Shown here: in pieces, positions 43,877 to 53,912 of the stretch
Layout of the letters: each line of letters opens with the position of its first letter
Numbering within the stretch: the first letter of the stretch is position 1
Source of the DNA: Flammeovirga yaeyamensis
GTDB taxonomy: Bacteria; Bacteroidota; Bacteroidia; Cytophagales; Flammeovirgaceae
Assembly (NCBI RefSeq): GCF_018736045.1
Contig: NZ_CP076132.1
Span: 858,001 to 922,000 of the forward strand
Direction: 5' to 3'
Length of the DNA: 64,000 nt
The notes under the pieces: model-generated
The model's input: only the letters and a program-made list of their open reading frames with translations
Database searches by the model: none
Told to the model about the DNA's origin: nothing
Made by a program: the position numbers and the translations under genes

Positions 43877-46800
43877 ATGTTAAAATTAATACTTCAAAAA
43901 TGGCATCTGACACTTGCTTTTATGGTGCTGATGCTGGCGAGTACTTCGGCATTTGCTCAATCGCAAATTTCGGGTACAATAACTTCGCAAACGGACAATG
44001 ATCCTATTCCGGGTGTTTCGATTTTTATCAAAGGAACAACAACAGGAACAATTTCAGATTTTGACGGTAACTACTCAATAATGGCTTCTCCGGAAGATAT
44101 TTTAGTGTATCGTTATATAGGTATGGAAGAACAAGAAATCGTTGTAGGCACTCAAACTTCAATCAATGTTGCCTTAACTGAATCAACTGAACAACTCAAT
44201 GAGGTGGTAGTTGTAGGTTACGGTACACAAAAGAAATCTCACTTAACTGGTGCAATCTCTAAAGTAACCAACGAAAAGCTGGATCAATTGCCAGTATCTC
44301 GTGTGGATGATGCTTTAATTGGTCAAGTATCAGGTGTAAACATTCAACAAACAAACCCTCAAGCGGGTGAAGCTCCAACAATTCAAGTTCGTGGTGTAGG
44401 ATCAATCGCTGCCGGATCTGGCCCTGCTATCGTAGTAGATGGAGTTTTGGTAGAAGATGATTACATGGCTTCATTAGATATGAACGATGTAGCTTCAATA
44501 GAAGTATTAAAGGATGCATCTTCTGCAGCAATCTTTGGTTCCAGAGGTGGTAATGGTGTGATCATGATTACTACAAAATCAGGACAGTCTGGAGACACTA
44601 AGTTCAACTTCAATACTTACTATGGTCGTAAATGGTCTTACCAAAGAGACAACTTCCGTCCAACTGTAGCAGAGAACAAAGCCAACATCGAAAATTATAT
44701 TGCCAATATCGATCAAAATTGGCCAGCAGATTTACCTACTGATCAAAGAGATTATGTAGTAGGTAAAGCAAACACTACATTAACGAGAATGAACTACATG
44801 CAGGACATCTTAGGAGATGCTCCTGAAAAAGATTGGCAGGATATCATTTTTGAAGATGGAAACATACAGTCTTATTCGTTAGCTGCTTCAGGGGGATCTG
44901 ATAATACCACCTTTAATGTATCGGGTGCTTACTTAAAAGACGACGGAGTTTTATTAGCCGATTCGTATTCAAAAATGAACTTACGTTTCAAGTTAAAAAG
45001 TAAGCTTACTAAACGTTTAGAGTTAGGTTTAAACGTTAACCCAGTAAGAGAGCAAAAGCAGGTTTTCCCAACTTCTCTTCACGAATCACTTCGTCAGTCT
45101 ACATGGTTACCTATCAAACATGATGAGCACACGATTAACTTTGTAGACCGAGCCAACTTCCCTAATGTTGCTGTAGGAGATTATGCACAAGAATCACACT
45201 TCAACAACTATCCTGATCCAAACGATCCTACTAAAGTATTACCAAACGTTTCGGTAACAAACAACTCCAACCCTTATGCGAACATCGTAGAAAGAGACCA
45301 TAAAGAGTTAACACACCGTATCTATACAGGTATGTACTTAAAATATAAAGTGATGAAAGGATTAAACTTCCGTACTTCATTCACTGCGACTTATAGAGAT
45401 CGTGTTCGTAACTACTACGATGGTACAAAAGCTACTCGTAACGGTGCTTCTGATGCTAGACTTCGTAATAGAACGTACAGAGATTTTAACTGGATTAACG
45501 ATAACTACTTTACATACAATAAAAACATCAACGGCTTGCATGATATCAATGCTACGTTGGGTATGTCATTCGAAAGACGTCAATCGCACTTTACAGAGAC
45601 GATTGGTACTGGTTATACCAACGATGCGGTGAAAACAATCAATGCCGCTTCTGTAATTGCATTTGGTGATGAATACATCGGAGTAGAAACACTTCACTCT
45701 GTATTTGCTCGTGTGAATTATGCATACAACGATAAGTACTTATTCTCGGTATCAATGAGAACGGATGGTAGTTCTAGATTCGGTCAGAACTATAAATACG
45801 GTATTTTCCCAGCAGGTTCATTTGGTTGGAGAATAACGGAAGAAAACTTTATGAAAGGAGTGGATTGGGTATCAGTTTTAAAACCAAGAATCTCTTATGG
45901 TATTACAGGTAACAACCAAGGTATTGGTCTTTACGATGCATTGGGTAGAATGTATCCTTCATCATCTGTAGTTAACGGAAGTATTTCTTCAGGTTATAAT
46001 CCTGCAAACATTGCTCAGCCAGATTTACGTTGGGAGCAACAAGTGGAATTGAACCCAGGTTTAGATTGGGGATTATTCGGAAACAGATTATTCGGTTCAA
46101 TCGAATGGTACCGTCGTAGATCAAATGATCTATTGTTAACTCAGCAAATTCCTTCGGTAACAGGTTTCGATCAAAGAACTGTCAATTTAGGTCAAGTACA
46201 AAACCAAGGTTGGGAATTCGAGATCAATGTTAAGCCTATCCAAACAGATAAATTTAAATGGACACTTACTGCAAATGCATCCACTAACGAAAACAAATTG
46301 TTAGAATTTGGAGGAGTGGATAGCTTAATTACTATTGTAGATGATAAGCGTCCTGCCAACTGGATTGCAACAACAGGTCACCCAATTTCATCTTTCTACG
46401 GTTATAAAATCGACAGATCAAAAGGAGATGACGGTAAGGTACCTTTCGAATACTTAAACGAAGGTTTCTGGCCAATCGGTGGTACTTCTCAAATGGGTTA
46501 TGTACAAGACTTGAATGGCGATGGTGTTATTGACGAGAATGACCGTACAATTATCGGTTCACCTTATCCTAACTTCATCTGGTCGGTAACTAACAACTTC
46601 CAAATCGGACGTTTTGATGTAATGTTTATGTTCCAAGGTTCTATGGGTGGTCAGGTATTGAACATCGACCCTCAGTACTATGAATATCAAACAATGCAAG
46701 GTCAAAGACCAAACACTCAATTCTTCGAGGATATGCCATACGTTAGAGAAAGAATTCTTACAGACGATATGGTACAAGATGCATCATTTATTGCTTTGAG

Positions 46801-47029
46801 AAACTTTAATGTGGGTTATTCTTTACCGACTAACATTGCAGGTAAAGTTGGTCTTAACAAGGCAAGAGTTTACGCTTCAGGTACCAACTTGTTATACATC
46901 ATGTCAGATGGTTATACTTCATTCAACCCAGAAGGTATTCGCGATGAAGGACCAATCAACTATGGTTATCAAAGAGGTTCTGCTCCAATTCCTCGTTCAT
47001 TTATTTTAGGTATCAACGCTGAATTTTAA
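43877..47029 (+). CDS. SusC-like TonB-dependent alginate-oligosaccharide transporter
   Basis: Outer-membrane TonB-dependent transporter of 1050 residues. A signal peptide ends near AFAQ (28). A carboxypeptidase-regulatory-like domain follows (SGTITSQTDNDPIPGVSIF, about 30-115). The plug is recognisable by VVGYGTQKKSHLTGAIS, DDALIGQVSGVNIQQ and DASSAAIFGSRGGNGVI. The 22-strand barrel ends in an aromatic residue (INAEF). It is directly followed by its SusD partner. In this locus the cargo is most likely oligoalginate made by the surface lyases. Confidence 0.95.
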   Translation: MLKLILQKWHLTLAFMVLMLASTSAFAQSQISGTITSQTDNDPIPGVSIFIKGTTTGTISDFDGNYSIMASPEDILVYRYIGMEEQEIVVGTQTSINVALTESTEQLNEVVVVGYGTQKKSHLTGAISKVTNEKLDQLPVSRVDDALIGQVSGVNIQQTNPQAGEAPTIQVRGVGSIAAGSGPAIVVDGVLVEDDYMASLDMNDVASIEVLKDASSAAIFGSRGGNGVIMITTKSGQSGDTKFNFNTYYGRKWSYQRDNFRPTVAENKANIENYIANIDQNWPADLPTDQRDYVVGKANTTLTRMNYMQDILGDAPEKDWQDIIFEDGNIQSYSLAASGGSDNTTFNVSGAYLKDDGVLLADSYSKMNLRFKLKSKLTKRLELGLNVNPVREQKQVFPTSLHESLRQSTWLPIKHDEHTINFVDRANFPNVAVGDYAQESHFNNYPDPNDPTKVLPNVSVTNNSNPYANIVERDHKELTHRIYTGMYLKYKVMKGLNFRTSFTATYRDRVRNYYDGTKATRNGASDARLRNRTYRDFNWINDNYFTYNKNINGLHDINATLGMSFERRQSHFTETIGTGYTNDAVKTINAASVIAFGDEYIGVETLHSVFARVNYAYNDKYLFSVSMRTDGSSRFGQNYKYGIFPAGSFGWRITEENFMKGVDWVSVLKPRISYGITGNNQGIGLYDALGRMYPSSSVVNGSISSGYNPANIAQPDLRWEQQVELNPGLDWGLFGNRLFGSIEWYRRRSNDLLLTQQIPSVTGFDQRTVNLGQVQNQGWEFEINVKPIQTDKFKWTLTANASTNENKLLEFGGVDSLITIVDDKRPANWIATTGHPISSFYGYKIDRSKGDDGKVPFEYLNEGFWPIGGTSQMGYVQDLNGDGVIDENDRTIIGSPYPNFIWSVTNNFQIGRFDVMFMFQGSMGGQVLNIDPQYYEYQTMQGQRPNTQFFEDMPYVRERILTDDMVQDASFIALRNFNVGYSLPTNIAGKVGLNKARVYASGTNLLYIMSDGYTSFNPEGIRDEGPINYGYQRGSAPIPRSFILGINAEF

Positions 47030-47043
47030 TCCTCACTTTAGAA

Positions 47044-48411
47044 ATGAAAACTTCAATTAAATATATATTCACTGTCTTACTATTGATGAGCTTTACTGCT
47101 TGTGATAGCTTCTTGACAGAATATCCTTACTCGGAAGTAGCTGTTGATAACTACTTGAAAAACGACGACGAAGTAGAGACTGCCGTAATCGGTATCTACT
47201 CAGGTTTACAAGAAGTAGTACAACAAGAGTATGCGATTTTAGAAATGAGAACTGACAACGCAGGTACACGTAGTGGTGTAGGTGACTGGGCACAGTTCGA
47301 GACATTTACTATTCTTACAACAAACTCTGTAGTTGCCAACTACTGGAAACAGTTATACATGACGATCTATCGTTGTAACTTGGTGTTAGCGAACATCGAT
47401 AACGTGGTAGATCCTGCTAAAAAACAACAATTTGAAGCAGAAGCTAAATTTGTTCGTGGTTACTTACATTTCAATGCAGTTCGTTTATTTGGTCATGTGC
47501 CATTAGCAGATAGAATTGTAAAAGAAGGAGATACGGAAGGTTACAAGCAAGCCGCTCCTGATGAAGTGTATGCTTTAGTTGAATCTGATTTAACTTTTGC
47601 TGCAGAGAACTTACCAACAACAGCGCAAATTCCTTTAGGAAGAGCAAACAAAGAATCTGCAGAAACAATGTTGGCAAAATATCTTTTACAATTTAAAAGA
47701 TATGATGAAGCAAAAACTATGTTAGAGAATGTGATTAATACTGGTCAATTCTCACTTACTCCTGACTACCGTACTATTTTCTATCAAGAATTAGGTAGCG
47801 AAATTATTTTCCCAATCCAATTCATTGATGATAACACAGAAAACTCTCAAGAATTCTCATATTACTTCTTATTCGAGCAAGGTTCGCATAACTATGCTAC
47901 AGATAATATGATCAATTTATATGAGTCTCAGCCAGGTGTTAGCGGAGAGGATTTAAGATATACTGCCAATATTATCGATCAAAGAGGTGTACGTAAAGGC
48001 TGTGGTAAATTTGTAACACAAGCCAATAATATTAGACTAGCTGGTAACGATTATGTCTTGATTAGATATACTGACGTGCTATTACTTTATGTTGAAGCTG
48101 TAATTGGCGACAACTTCCAAACAAACGATGCAGTTGCTTTAGATTACTTTAACCAAGTAAGAGCAAGAGCAGGTTTGGATGCTTTAGAAAACATCACGAA
48201 GCCTACATTAGCGAACGAGCGTCGTAAAGAATTCCTTTACGAAAACCAACGTTGGTTCGACTTAGAAAGAACAGGTGATTTGGAAGCTACAATTACCAAC
48301 TTCATGAGAGATCAAGGTTTACGTTTTGATAAACGCCACTTATTACTTCCAATTCCTCAAAGAGAATTGGATACAAGTAAAGGGGTGTTACAACAAAACC
48401 CTGGTTACTAA
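47044..48411 (+). CDS. SusD-like surface glycan-binding lipoprotein
   Basis: Outer-membrane lipoprotein of 455 residues with Cys20 in the lipobox (FTAC). The typical SusD features are present: TPR-like helices near the N-terminus, ARG-type segment KFVRGYLHFNAVRLFG, and the C-terminal NERRKEFLYENQRWFDLER. It lies 14 bases after the SusC gene. It forms a lid over the transporter and probably binds oligoalginate. Confidence 0.95.
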   Translation: MKTSIKYIFTVLLLMSFTACDSFLTEYPYSEVAVDNYLKNDDEVETAVIGIYSGLQEVVQQEYAILEMRTDNAGTRSGVGDWAQFETFTILTTNSVVANYWKQLYMTIYRCNLVLANIDNVVDPAKKQQFEAEAKFVRGYLHFNAVRLFGHVPLADRIVKEGDTEGYKQAAPDEVYALVESDLTFAAENLPTTAQIPLGRANKESAETMLAKYLLQFKRYDEAKTMLENVINTGQFSLTPDYRTIFYQELGSEIIFPIQFIDDNTENSQEFSYYFLFEQGSHNYATDNMINLYESQPGVSGEDLRYTANIIDQRGVRKGCGKFVTQANNIRLAGNDYVLIRYTDVLLLYVEAVIGDNFQTNDAVALDYFNQVRARAGLDALENITKPTLANERRKEFLYENQRWFDLERTGDLEATITNFMRDQGLRFDKRHLLLPIPQRELDTSKGVLQQNPGY

Positions 48412-48428
48412 TCAATATTTTTTCCCCA

Positions 48429-48454
48429 ATGGGATAGGCTTTAGTCTATCCCAT
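48429..48454 (+). other. Intercistronic hairpin SusD/PL7
   Basis: ATGGGATAG (48429-48437) pairs perfectly with CTATCCCAT (48446-48454). No T run follows. Possible stability element. Confidence 0.6.
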
Positions 48455-48481
48455 GGCAAAGTTATTTTCAATTCGCTTTAC

Positions 48482-49816
48482 ATGAGTAAGACTTTTAAAA
48501 TAATTGGTTTCCTTTTTCTACTGTTCAGTCTAGTGAACTGTACCAACGATAAAGAGGAGGACGAGATTACTTCTAAACCAGATGAGGAAGTGCCATCGAA
48601 CCCTGATCCAGATCAGGATCAAGATGAAAACGAAACTCCGGAAGAAGAACCCGAACTCGAATTGTTGACTATTATTGACCCAAGCTTGGAGAAACAAAGT
48701 TTCCCAGATTGGGATCATGAGGGTACGGTGAATAATTCTACAGGAGAAAGTAATGTCAATTCTGGCGATAGAGCCGCTAAAGTGACATCAGAAGGTGATC
48801 AATTATCTCAAGTGATTCGTGTAACGCCAGGTGTGGAATACCAACTATCACTTTATGTAAAAGGTGGACTTACACTATTTGTAAAGCTAAGTGATGAAAG
48901 TGAAGTGATCTCATCAGTAACTACAGATGAGTATTCGAAGTCTTCTGTTCGATTTACATCATCAGATTCTTTGGTCACTATTGGAGGTAGATTCTATGCT
49001 CAAGAAGGACGTTTCGACGATTTTGCTATTGAAGAATACAAAGAAGGCGAAGTGCCAGATGCCGATCAGAAACCTACGGATGTTATCCCATCATTAGTAC
49101 AATGGAAAGTAACTCTTCCAGTAGACGCAGATGGAAATGATAACAGATATGTTACTGATCCGGAATTGAGAAATAGAAATCCACTAGAAATCAAAGATGG
49201 TGATTTAGTCGATTACGAATGGTTTCCTTACTTCCACGCAGAAAATAACGAAGTATTATTTAAAGGACATTGTGCAGGAACAACCACTAGAGGTTCTTAC
49301 TACCCACGTTGCGAGTTAAGACAACGTGTTGGAGGTGGAGACAATTATTGGAGTGTTCAACAGTATCAATATTTAAAAACGGTATTAAGAGTAACACACT
49401 TACCGGTGGTCAAGCCAGAGGTTTCCATGGTACAGATCCACGGGCCTCAGGATGAACCACTGAGAGTGCAATACTCGGAAAGTACACGTTCGTCTACCCC
49501 TTGGGGATTACACATCGTTTACAACGAGAATTTTAAAGAACGAACAAATATTGAATACAAAATGGGAGATCGTCTAGAAGTAGAAGTGATTGTTGATAAG
49601 GGGGATATTACTGTTAATATCAGAAACTTAGAAAACGGACAACGTTACAACAAAACTTATACTTCTGTAGATCAAACAGGATATTTTAAAGTGGGTTGCT
49701 ATACACAATCCACAAAATTCCTCTCTCAAGTAAAACCAGAATATGATCAAGACGAGCCAAATGATGCTTATGCAGAGGTGGCAGTTCAATCTATAGAATT
49801 AAAAGAAACTTATTAA
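48482..49816 (+). CDS. PL7 alginate lyase, surface lipoprotein
   Basis: Alginate lyase of 444 residues anchored through Cys20 (FSLVNC). ATG 48482 is used because the signal peptide starts there. A very acidic, Pro-rich linker (about 23-60) separates the anchor from one CBM-like domain (about 65-187) and a PL7 domain (about 198-442). PL7 motifs are RCELRQ (276-281, Cys in place of the usual Ser), QIH (318-320) and YFKVGCYTQ (401-409). It is related to the first PL7 enzyme but has one binding domain instead of two. As a surface lipoprotein beside SusC/D it likely makes the first cuts in alginate. Confidence 0.92.
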   Translation: MSKTFKIIGFLFLLFSLVNCTNDKEEDEITSKPDEEVPSNPDPDQDQDENETPEEEPELELLTIIDPSLEKQSFPDWDHEGTVNNSTGESNVNSGDRAAKVTSEGDQLSQVIRVTPGVEYQLSLYVKGGLTLFVKLSDESEVISSVTTDEYSKSSVRFTSSDSLVTIGGRFYAQEGRFDDFAIEEYKEGEVPDADQKPTDVIPSLVQWKVTLPVDADGNDNRYVTDPELRNRNPLEIKDGDLVDYEWFPYFHAENNEVLFKGHCAGTTTRGSYYPRCELRQRVGGGDNYWSVQQYQYLKTVLRVTHLPVVKPEVSMVQIHGPQDEPLRVQYSESTRSSTPWGLHIVYNENFKERTNIEYKMGDRLEVEVIVDKGDITVNIRNLENGQRYNKTYTSVDQTGYFKVGCYTQSTKFLSQVKPEYDQDEPNDAYAEVAVQSIELKETY

Positions 49817-49831
49817 AAAGGTATAAGGTAA

Positions 49832-52800
49832 ATGAATATGAAAACTTTAAACTATTTGTTTGGGGCATTTATACTTACTGTGCTGTCGGTAGGTAACCTA
49901 TTTGCTCAAAACGCACCTGATAGCGACGGGAATGTTTATATAGATATTTCCAAAGATTACACAGCACATGATGGTGCTGGTAATTATGCAGGCAACACTC
50001 CATGGACAGTAACTTCGGACGCATCAGCTCCATATGGTACTGTATTAGCAACAACAAACGAAAACTTATCGAGTAATGCAGATCATCCATTTTCTGCAAA
50101 TTATGGATCTTCTGTATCGTATGAATTTACTTCAGAAGCAGGCCAAAGTCGTTATGTTTGGGTTTTATTAAAAACGCCAACAACTTCTACAGGTCGTTTC
50201 TTTGCTTCAGTGAATGGTAAATGTATTGATAAAAGAAATGATACCGAATATGCTGAATTAAGATCAAGAATTGATTCAGACGGGTGGCAATGGGTACGTT
50301 TAGGAAACAATGTAAAAGACCTATTGTTGGAAGGTACTAATGTATTTAGAATCTATCACTACAGAAGTGATTTACAAATAGGTCGTGTATTACTAGCAAA
50401 ATCTGAGGATGTATTCCCTGTATTGGATGCAGCAACAAATTTTGCGGTTGCTTCTAATGATGCATCTACAATGACAATTACTTGGTCTGTGGCATCAAAG
50501 ACTGGTTTCGTAATGGAGCAAGATAATAATACGGAGAGAGCTTTCAATCCATCTTATTTAGTGTCTTTAAACGGTAACGCAATCACTGAAGAACCAACTG
50601 TAGATGCAACAGAAAAGCATACAGAGAATTCAATCACGATCAATAAATCAGATTTGCAAGATGGTGATAACACAATTGCAGTACAATTAGCTCAATTTAC
50701 TAGAAAATCGAGTAGTAGTGATATTCTTGGTAAGTCTGCTGTTGCTGAATTTACCTTTAATTCTAATGATGCAGGTAATGGTGGTGATAACGGAGGTGAT
50801 ACAGAAGGCGAGCAACAAGACGAAGCACACACAGCAGATGCAAATGGCGTGTATATGTTCCAAGCGACAAAATACTTAGAAAGCAAAGCAGGTACTGCAG
50901 CTTTTGATGGTGAGCAATGGTTAGTTGGAAACGACCCTGTTCAAGGTAAATACATGTACTTAGAGAACACAACTTCTGATAACAGAAACGAAACTTCAGC
51001 AGAAAGATATATTTCTCCATCATTAGTGTATAAAATCAATATGCCTGAAGCTAAAACAGGTTTTGTATGGGCATTGGTTAATGAAGGTTCTAAAGATGGT
51101 GGTCGTGTTTGGGCGAACATGAATGGATTGGACTTGGATAAAAGAGCTGAAAATGAATATGGTTCAGCTGCTCGTTCAAGAATTTCAGAAGAGATGGCTG
51201 GTCAATGGCAGTGGATCTTGATCAATAATCAAGCAAACAGCAGTGTTGTAAAAGCAGGTGATAACTTGATTGAGTTTTTTAAAGCAAGACCGAATATCAA
51301 AATCGCTAAAATTGCTTTCACGCCTCAACAAGATATCAACTTAATTATTGATACTCCTGAGCCAAGAGTAACGGCAAATGACGGTACTAAAGTAACGATC
51401 GGATGGGATGAACCAACTTTAACTGGTGATCTATATGATAATGGTGATAATATCTTTACTAACAAAGCATTTGTTTATAGAGTAAAATTAGGAGATACAG
51501 TAATTGGTGATGACATCACTACAAGAAATATCGAAATTGCTGCTACAGATTTAGAAACTCCTCAAGTAGTCACTGTTGAAGTAGGTCATGAGTTCAAAAA
51601 GAATTCATCTTCTACACATATGACTTACTCATTAGAAGGTGATATCACTGTAGACAAAAACTCTCAACCAGGTGGTAATGAAGACACAGAGGCTCCAACT
51701 AAACCAACAGATTTAGCTTCTTCTGACGTAACTGCTACTTCTGTGAAATTAACATGGACTGCTTCTACAGATAATATTGCTGTTGCAGGTTATAAAGTAA
51801 CACAAAACGGTACTGATTTGGCAGCAACTGCTTCTACCAATGAAATGGAAGTAACAGGTTTAACTGCTGAAACTGAATATACATTTACAGTAAGAGCATA
51901 CGATGCAGCAGGTAACGAATCTGATGCTTCTGATGCAATTACAGTAACTACTGCTGAAGCAGGTAATCCTGGTGATGGCAATGGTACAGGTATCATTATT
52001 CAGGCAGATGAAGATAGAATCTATTCTTGGGATGCGACTGACTTCGATTTTAATCATGCAGGTACAGGGGCATTCGAAGGAGAAAGATGGTTAGTTGGTG
52101 CGGATCCGGAAGTAGGTAGATATGTGTACTTAGCGAATACAGATACAACAACTAACGCTAATAAAGTATCAGCAGATAGAGGTGAATCTCCTAGTCTTAC
52201 TTATAACTTAGCAGATGTTGATGCTTCATCAAGTAGATATATTTGGGCTTTGATTAATCAAGGTCAGAAGCACTCAGGTACTGTCTATGCTGATGTGAAT
52301 GGTATTTGTGCAGCAGCTCGAACAGCTGGAGAATACGGTATTGATTTTGGATCTAGAGTATCAGAAGAAGCAGAAGGTCACTGGCAATGGGTGCAAATTG
52401 GTTACAATGTTCAATCAATTGCAAAAGACGGACAGTTAAATACTATTGAAATCTTTAAAGCTTATCCTGATATTAAAATCGCGAAGTTCATGTTTACAAG
52501 AACACAAGAATATGTGCCAATCATGAACAGACCGAGAGTATTTATTCAAGATAACGATGGTTCTTCTGTAACTGTATCATGGGATACTCCAGTATTGCAA
52601 CATGTATTGTATGATCATGAGATGAATATCTATGGTGAAGGTTACAACACACCTGATTTCACTTATAAAGTAAGAGTAGAAGGACAGTCAGAAGTAGAAA
52701 TTAAGGATAACTTCATTAAAATTCCTTATGATCAATTGGCAAGTCCAAAAACGGTAACCGTTCAAATTGGTCACTTATTTAGAACAGGTAGTTCGAAATC

Positions 52801-53689
52801 AGCAATTAGTTTCTCACTTCCTACAAGATTCGCGGGTGTATCTCCTGAAAGTCAACCTGATTTTGAAGCACCATCAAAACCAATGGACTTCGCTGCTATC
52901 GATGTTCAAGGTACTAATGTTGCTTTAAGCTGGACTGCCTCTACAGATAACGTTGGTGTATTGGGTTACAACATCTACCAAGACGGTATTAAGATCCAAA
53001 CAACAACAGCTACATCATATAAAGTAGTTGGATTGAATGTATCGACAAAATATACTTTCGAAGTGGAAGCTTATGATGCTGCGGGTAACGTTTCAGAAAA
53101 ATCTGATCCTTTAGAAATCACTACAAGAGATAAAGACGATGAGTTAACGGATCGTCCGAGTAAAGTTGATGATCTTGCAACTTCATTGGTGACTCACGAA
53201 TCATTTACTTTATCATGGAGACCATCGAACTCTTTAAACGGAATCGAAGGATACTATGTCTTCTTAAGAGCACAAGGTGAAAGCGATTTCAGAATGGTTG
53301 CTCAATTGAATGGCGGTACATTCTCTTACAGTGTTCAAGGTTTGGATATGGGTGTAACTTACGAAATGATGGTTCGAGCAGAAGATGGCGCAGGTCACTT
53401 GTCAGAAGAATCAGAAATTCACACGGAAAAAACTGCCGATCGTCCATTATCAGCTGATGATAACTTGAGAGTATCGTTAATCTCAAAAGTGTATCCTAAC
53501 CCAGCGGTAAGTGATATCAACATCGAGTTTACTTCAGAGGTATCGTATCAAATTTACAACTTGACTGGTCAGACGATCGTTTCAGGCACCGCTCAAAAAG
53601 TAAAAGTAGATCTACCAAAAGGAACATATATTCTTGTTGCAATTGATAGAAATGGCAACAAGGAATCAGCAAAATTACTTTGCTTCTAA
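49832..53689 (+). CDS. Giant repeat protein of the alginate locus with T9SS tail
   Basis: Secreted protein of 1285 residues without a recognisable catalytic domain. After a signal peptide (about 1-26) come three copies of a novel-looking domain A of about 160 residues (about 34-190, 338-498, 728-892). They share a WV/WALV strand, a GR-x2-A-x2-NG segment, a downstream RSRI or SRV, and WQW. Each A is followed by a fibronectin-like domain B (about 198-310, 508-606, 900-997). Standard fibronectin III domains lie at about 621-707, 1011-1099 and 1106-1201, and a T9SS type A sorting domain at about 1215-1285 (KVYPNPAVSD). It is the last gene of the SusC/D operon. An alginate-binding surface protein is the best inference. 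Confidence 0.85.
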   Translation: MNMKTLNYLFGAFILTVLSVGNLFAQNAPDSDGNVYIDISKDYTAHDGAGNYAGNTPWTVTSDASAPYGTVLATTNENLSSNADHPFSANYGSSVSYEFTSEAGQSRYVWVLLKTPTTSTGRFFASVNGKCIDKRNDTEYAELRSRIDSDGWQWVRLGNNVKDLLLEGTNVFRIYHYRSDLQIGRVLLAKSEDVFPVLDAATNFAVASNDASTMTITWSVASKTGFVMEQDNNTERAFNPSYLVSLNGNAITEEPTVDATEKHTENSITINKSDLQDGDNTIAVQLAQFTRKSSSSDILGKSAVAEFTFNSNDAGNGGDNGGDTEGEQQDEAHTADANGVYMFQATKYLESKAGTAAFDGEQWLVGNDPVQGKYMYLENTTSDNRNETSAERYISPSLVYKINMPEAKTGFVWALVNEGSKDGGRVWANMNGLDLDKRAENEYGSAARSRISEEMAGQWQWILINNQANSSVVKAGDNLIEFFKARPNIKIAKIAFTPQQDINLIIDTPEPRVTANDGTKVTIGWDEPTLTGDLYDNGDNIFTNKAFVYRVKLGDTVIGDDITTRNIEIAATDLETPQVVTVEVGHEFKKNSSSTHMTYSLEGDITVDKNSQPGGNEDTEAPTKPTDLASSDVTATSVKLTWTASTDNIAVAGYKVTQNGTDLAATASTNEMEVTGLTAETEYTFTVRAYDAAGNESDASDAITVTTAEAGNPGDGNGTGIIIQADEDRIYSWDATDFDFNHAGTGAFEGERWLVGADPEVGRYVYLANTDTTTNANKVSADRGESPSLTYNLADVDASSSRYIWALINQGQKHSGTVYADVNGICAAARTAGEYGIDFGSRVSEEAEGHWQWVQIGYNVQSIAKDGQLNTIEIFKAYPDIKIAKFMFTRTQEYVPIMNRPRVFIQDNDGSSVTVSWDTPVLQHVLYDHEMNIYGEGYNTPDFTYKVRVEGQSEVEIKDNFIKIPYDQLASPKTVTVQIGHLFRTGSSKSAISFSLPTRFAGVSPESQPDFEAPSKPMDFAAIDVQGTNVALSWTASTDNVGVLGYNIYQDGIKIQTTTATSYKVVGLNVSTKYTFEVEAYDAAGNVSEKSDPLEITTRDKDDELTDRPSKVDDLATSLVTHESFTLSWRPSNSLNGIEGYYVFLRAQGESDFRMVAQLNGGTFSYSVQGLDMGVTYEMMVRAEDGAGHLSEESEIHTEKTADRPLSADDNLRVSLISKVYPNPAVSDINIEFTSEVSYQIYNLTGQTIVSGTAQKVKVDLPKGTYILVAIDRNGNKESAKLLCF

Positions 53690-53706
53690 TCAATAGAGAC
53701 TAAGAT

Positions 53707-53732
53707 CCCCAAGTGATATCAATTACTTGGGG
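53707..53732 (+). terminator. Hairpin after the SusC/D operon
   Basis: CCCCAAGT (53707-53714) pairs with ACTTGGGG (53725-53732). No T run follows directly; it may protect the mRNA end. Confidence 0.6.
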
Positions 53733-53753
53733 TAACAATAAGAAACCGACAAA

Positions 53754-53793
53754 AAAACTGTCTGAGATCGAAAGGTTTCAGACAGGTTTTATT
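53754..53793 (+). terminator. SusC/D operon terminator
   Basis: CTGTCTGA (53758-53765) pairs with TCAGACAG (53778-53785), flanked by A and T tracts. Confidence 0.75.
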
Positions 53794-53857
53794 ATTAAGT
53801 AGTACTACTTGATGTAAAATTATTTTTTTGAAATACTTTTAATAGCATTTACCTATA

Positions 53858-53892
53858 AAAAAAGGATCAGTTAGTTTAACTGATCCTTTTTT
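53858..53892. terminator. Bidirectional terminator between PUL and regulator
   Basis: GGATCAGTTA (53864-53873) pairs perfectly with TAACTGATCC (53877-53886), with A and T runs on either side. It serves both converging units. Confidence 0.85.
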
Positions 53893-53912
53893 ATGATTTA
53901 TATTTTTATCGA

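Noticed and set aside
50763-51023. Antisense frames inside the giant repeat protein
   Set aside because: They arise from the biased codons of the repeat gene and have no signal, start context or family resemblance.
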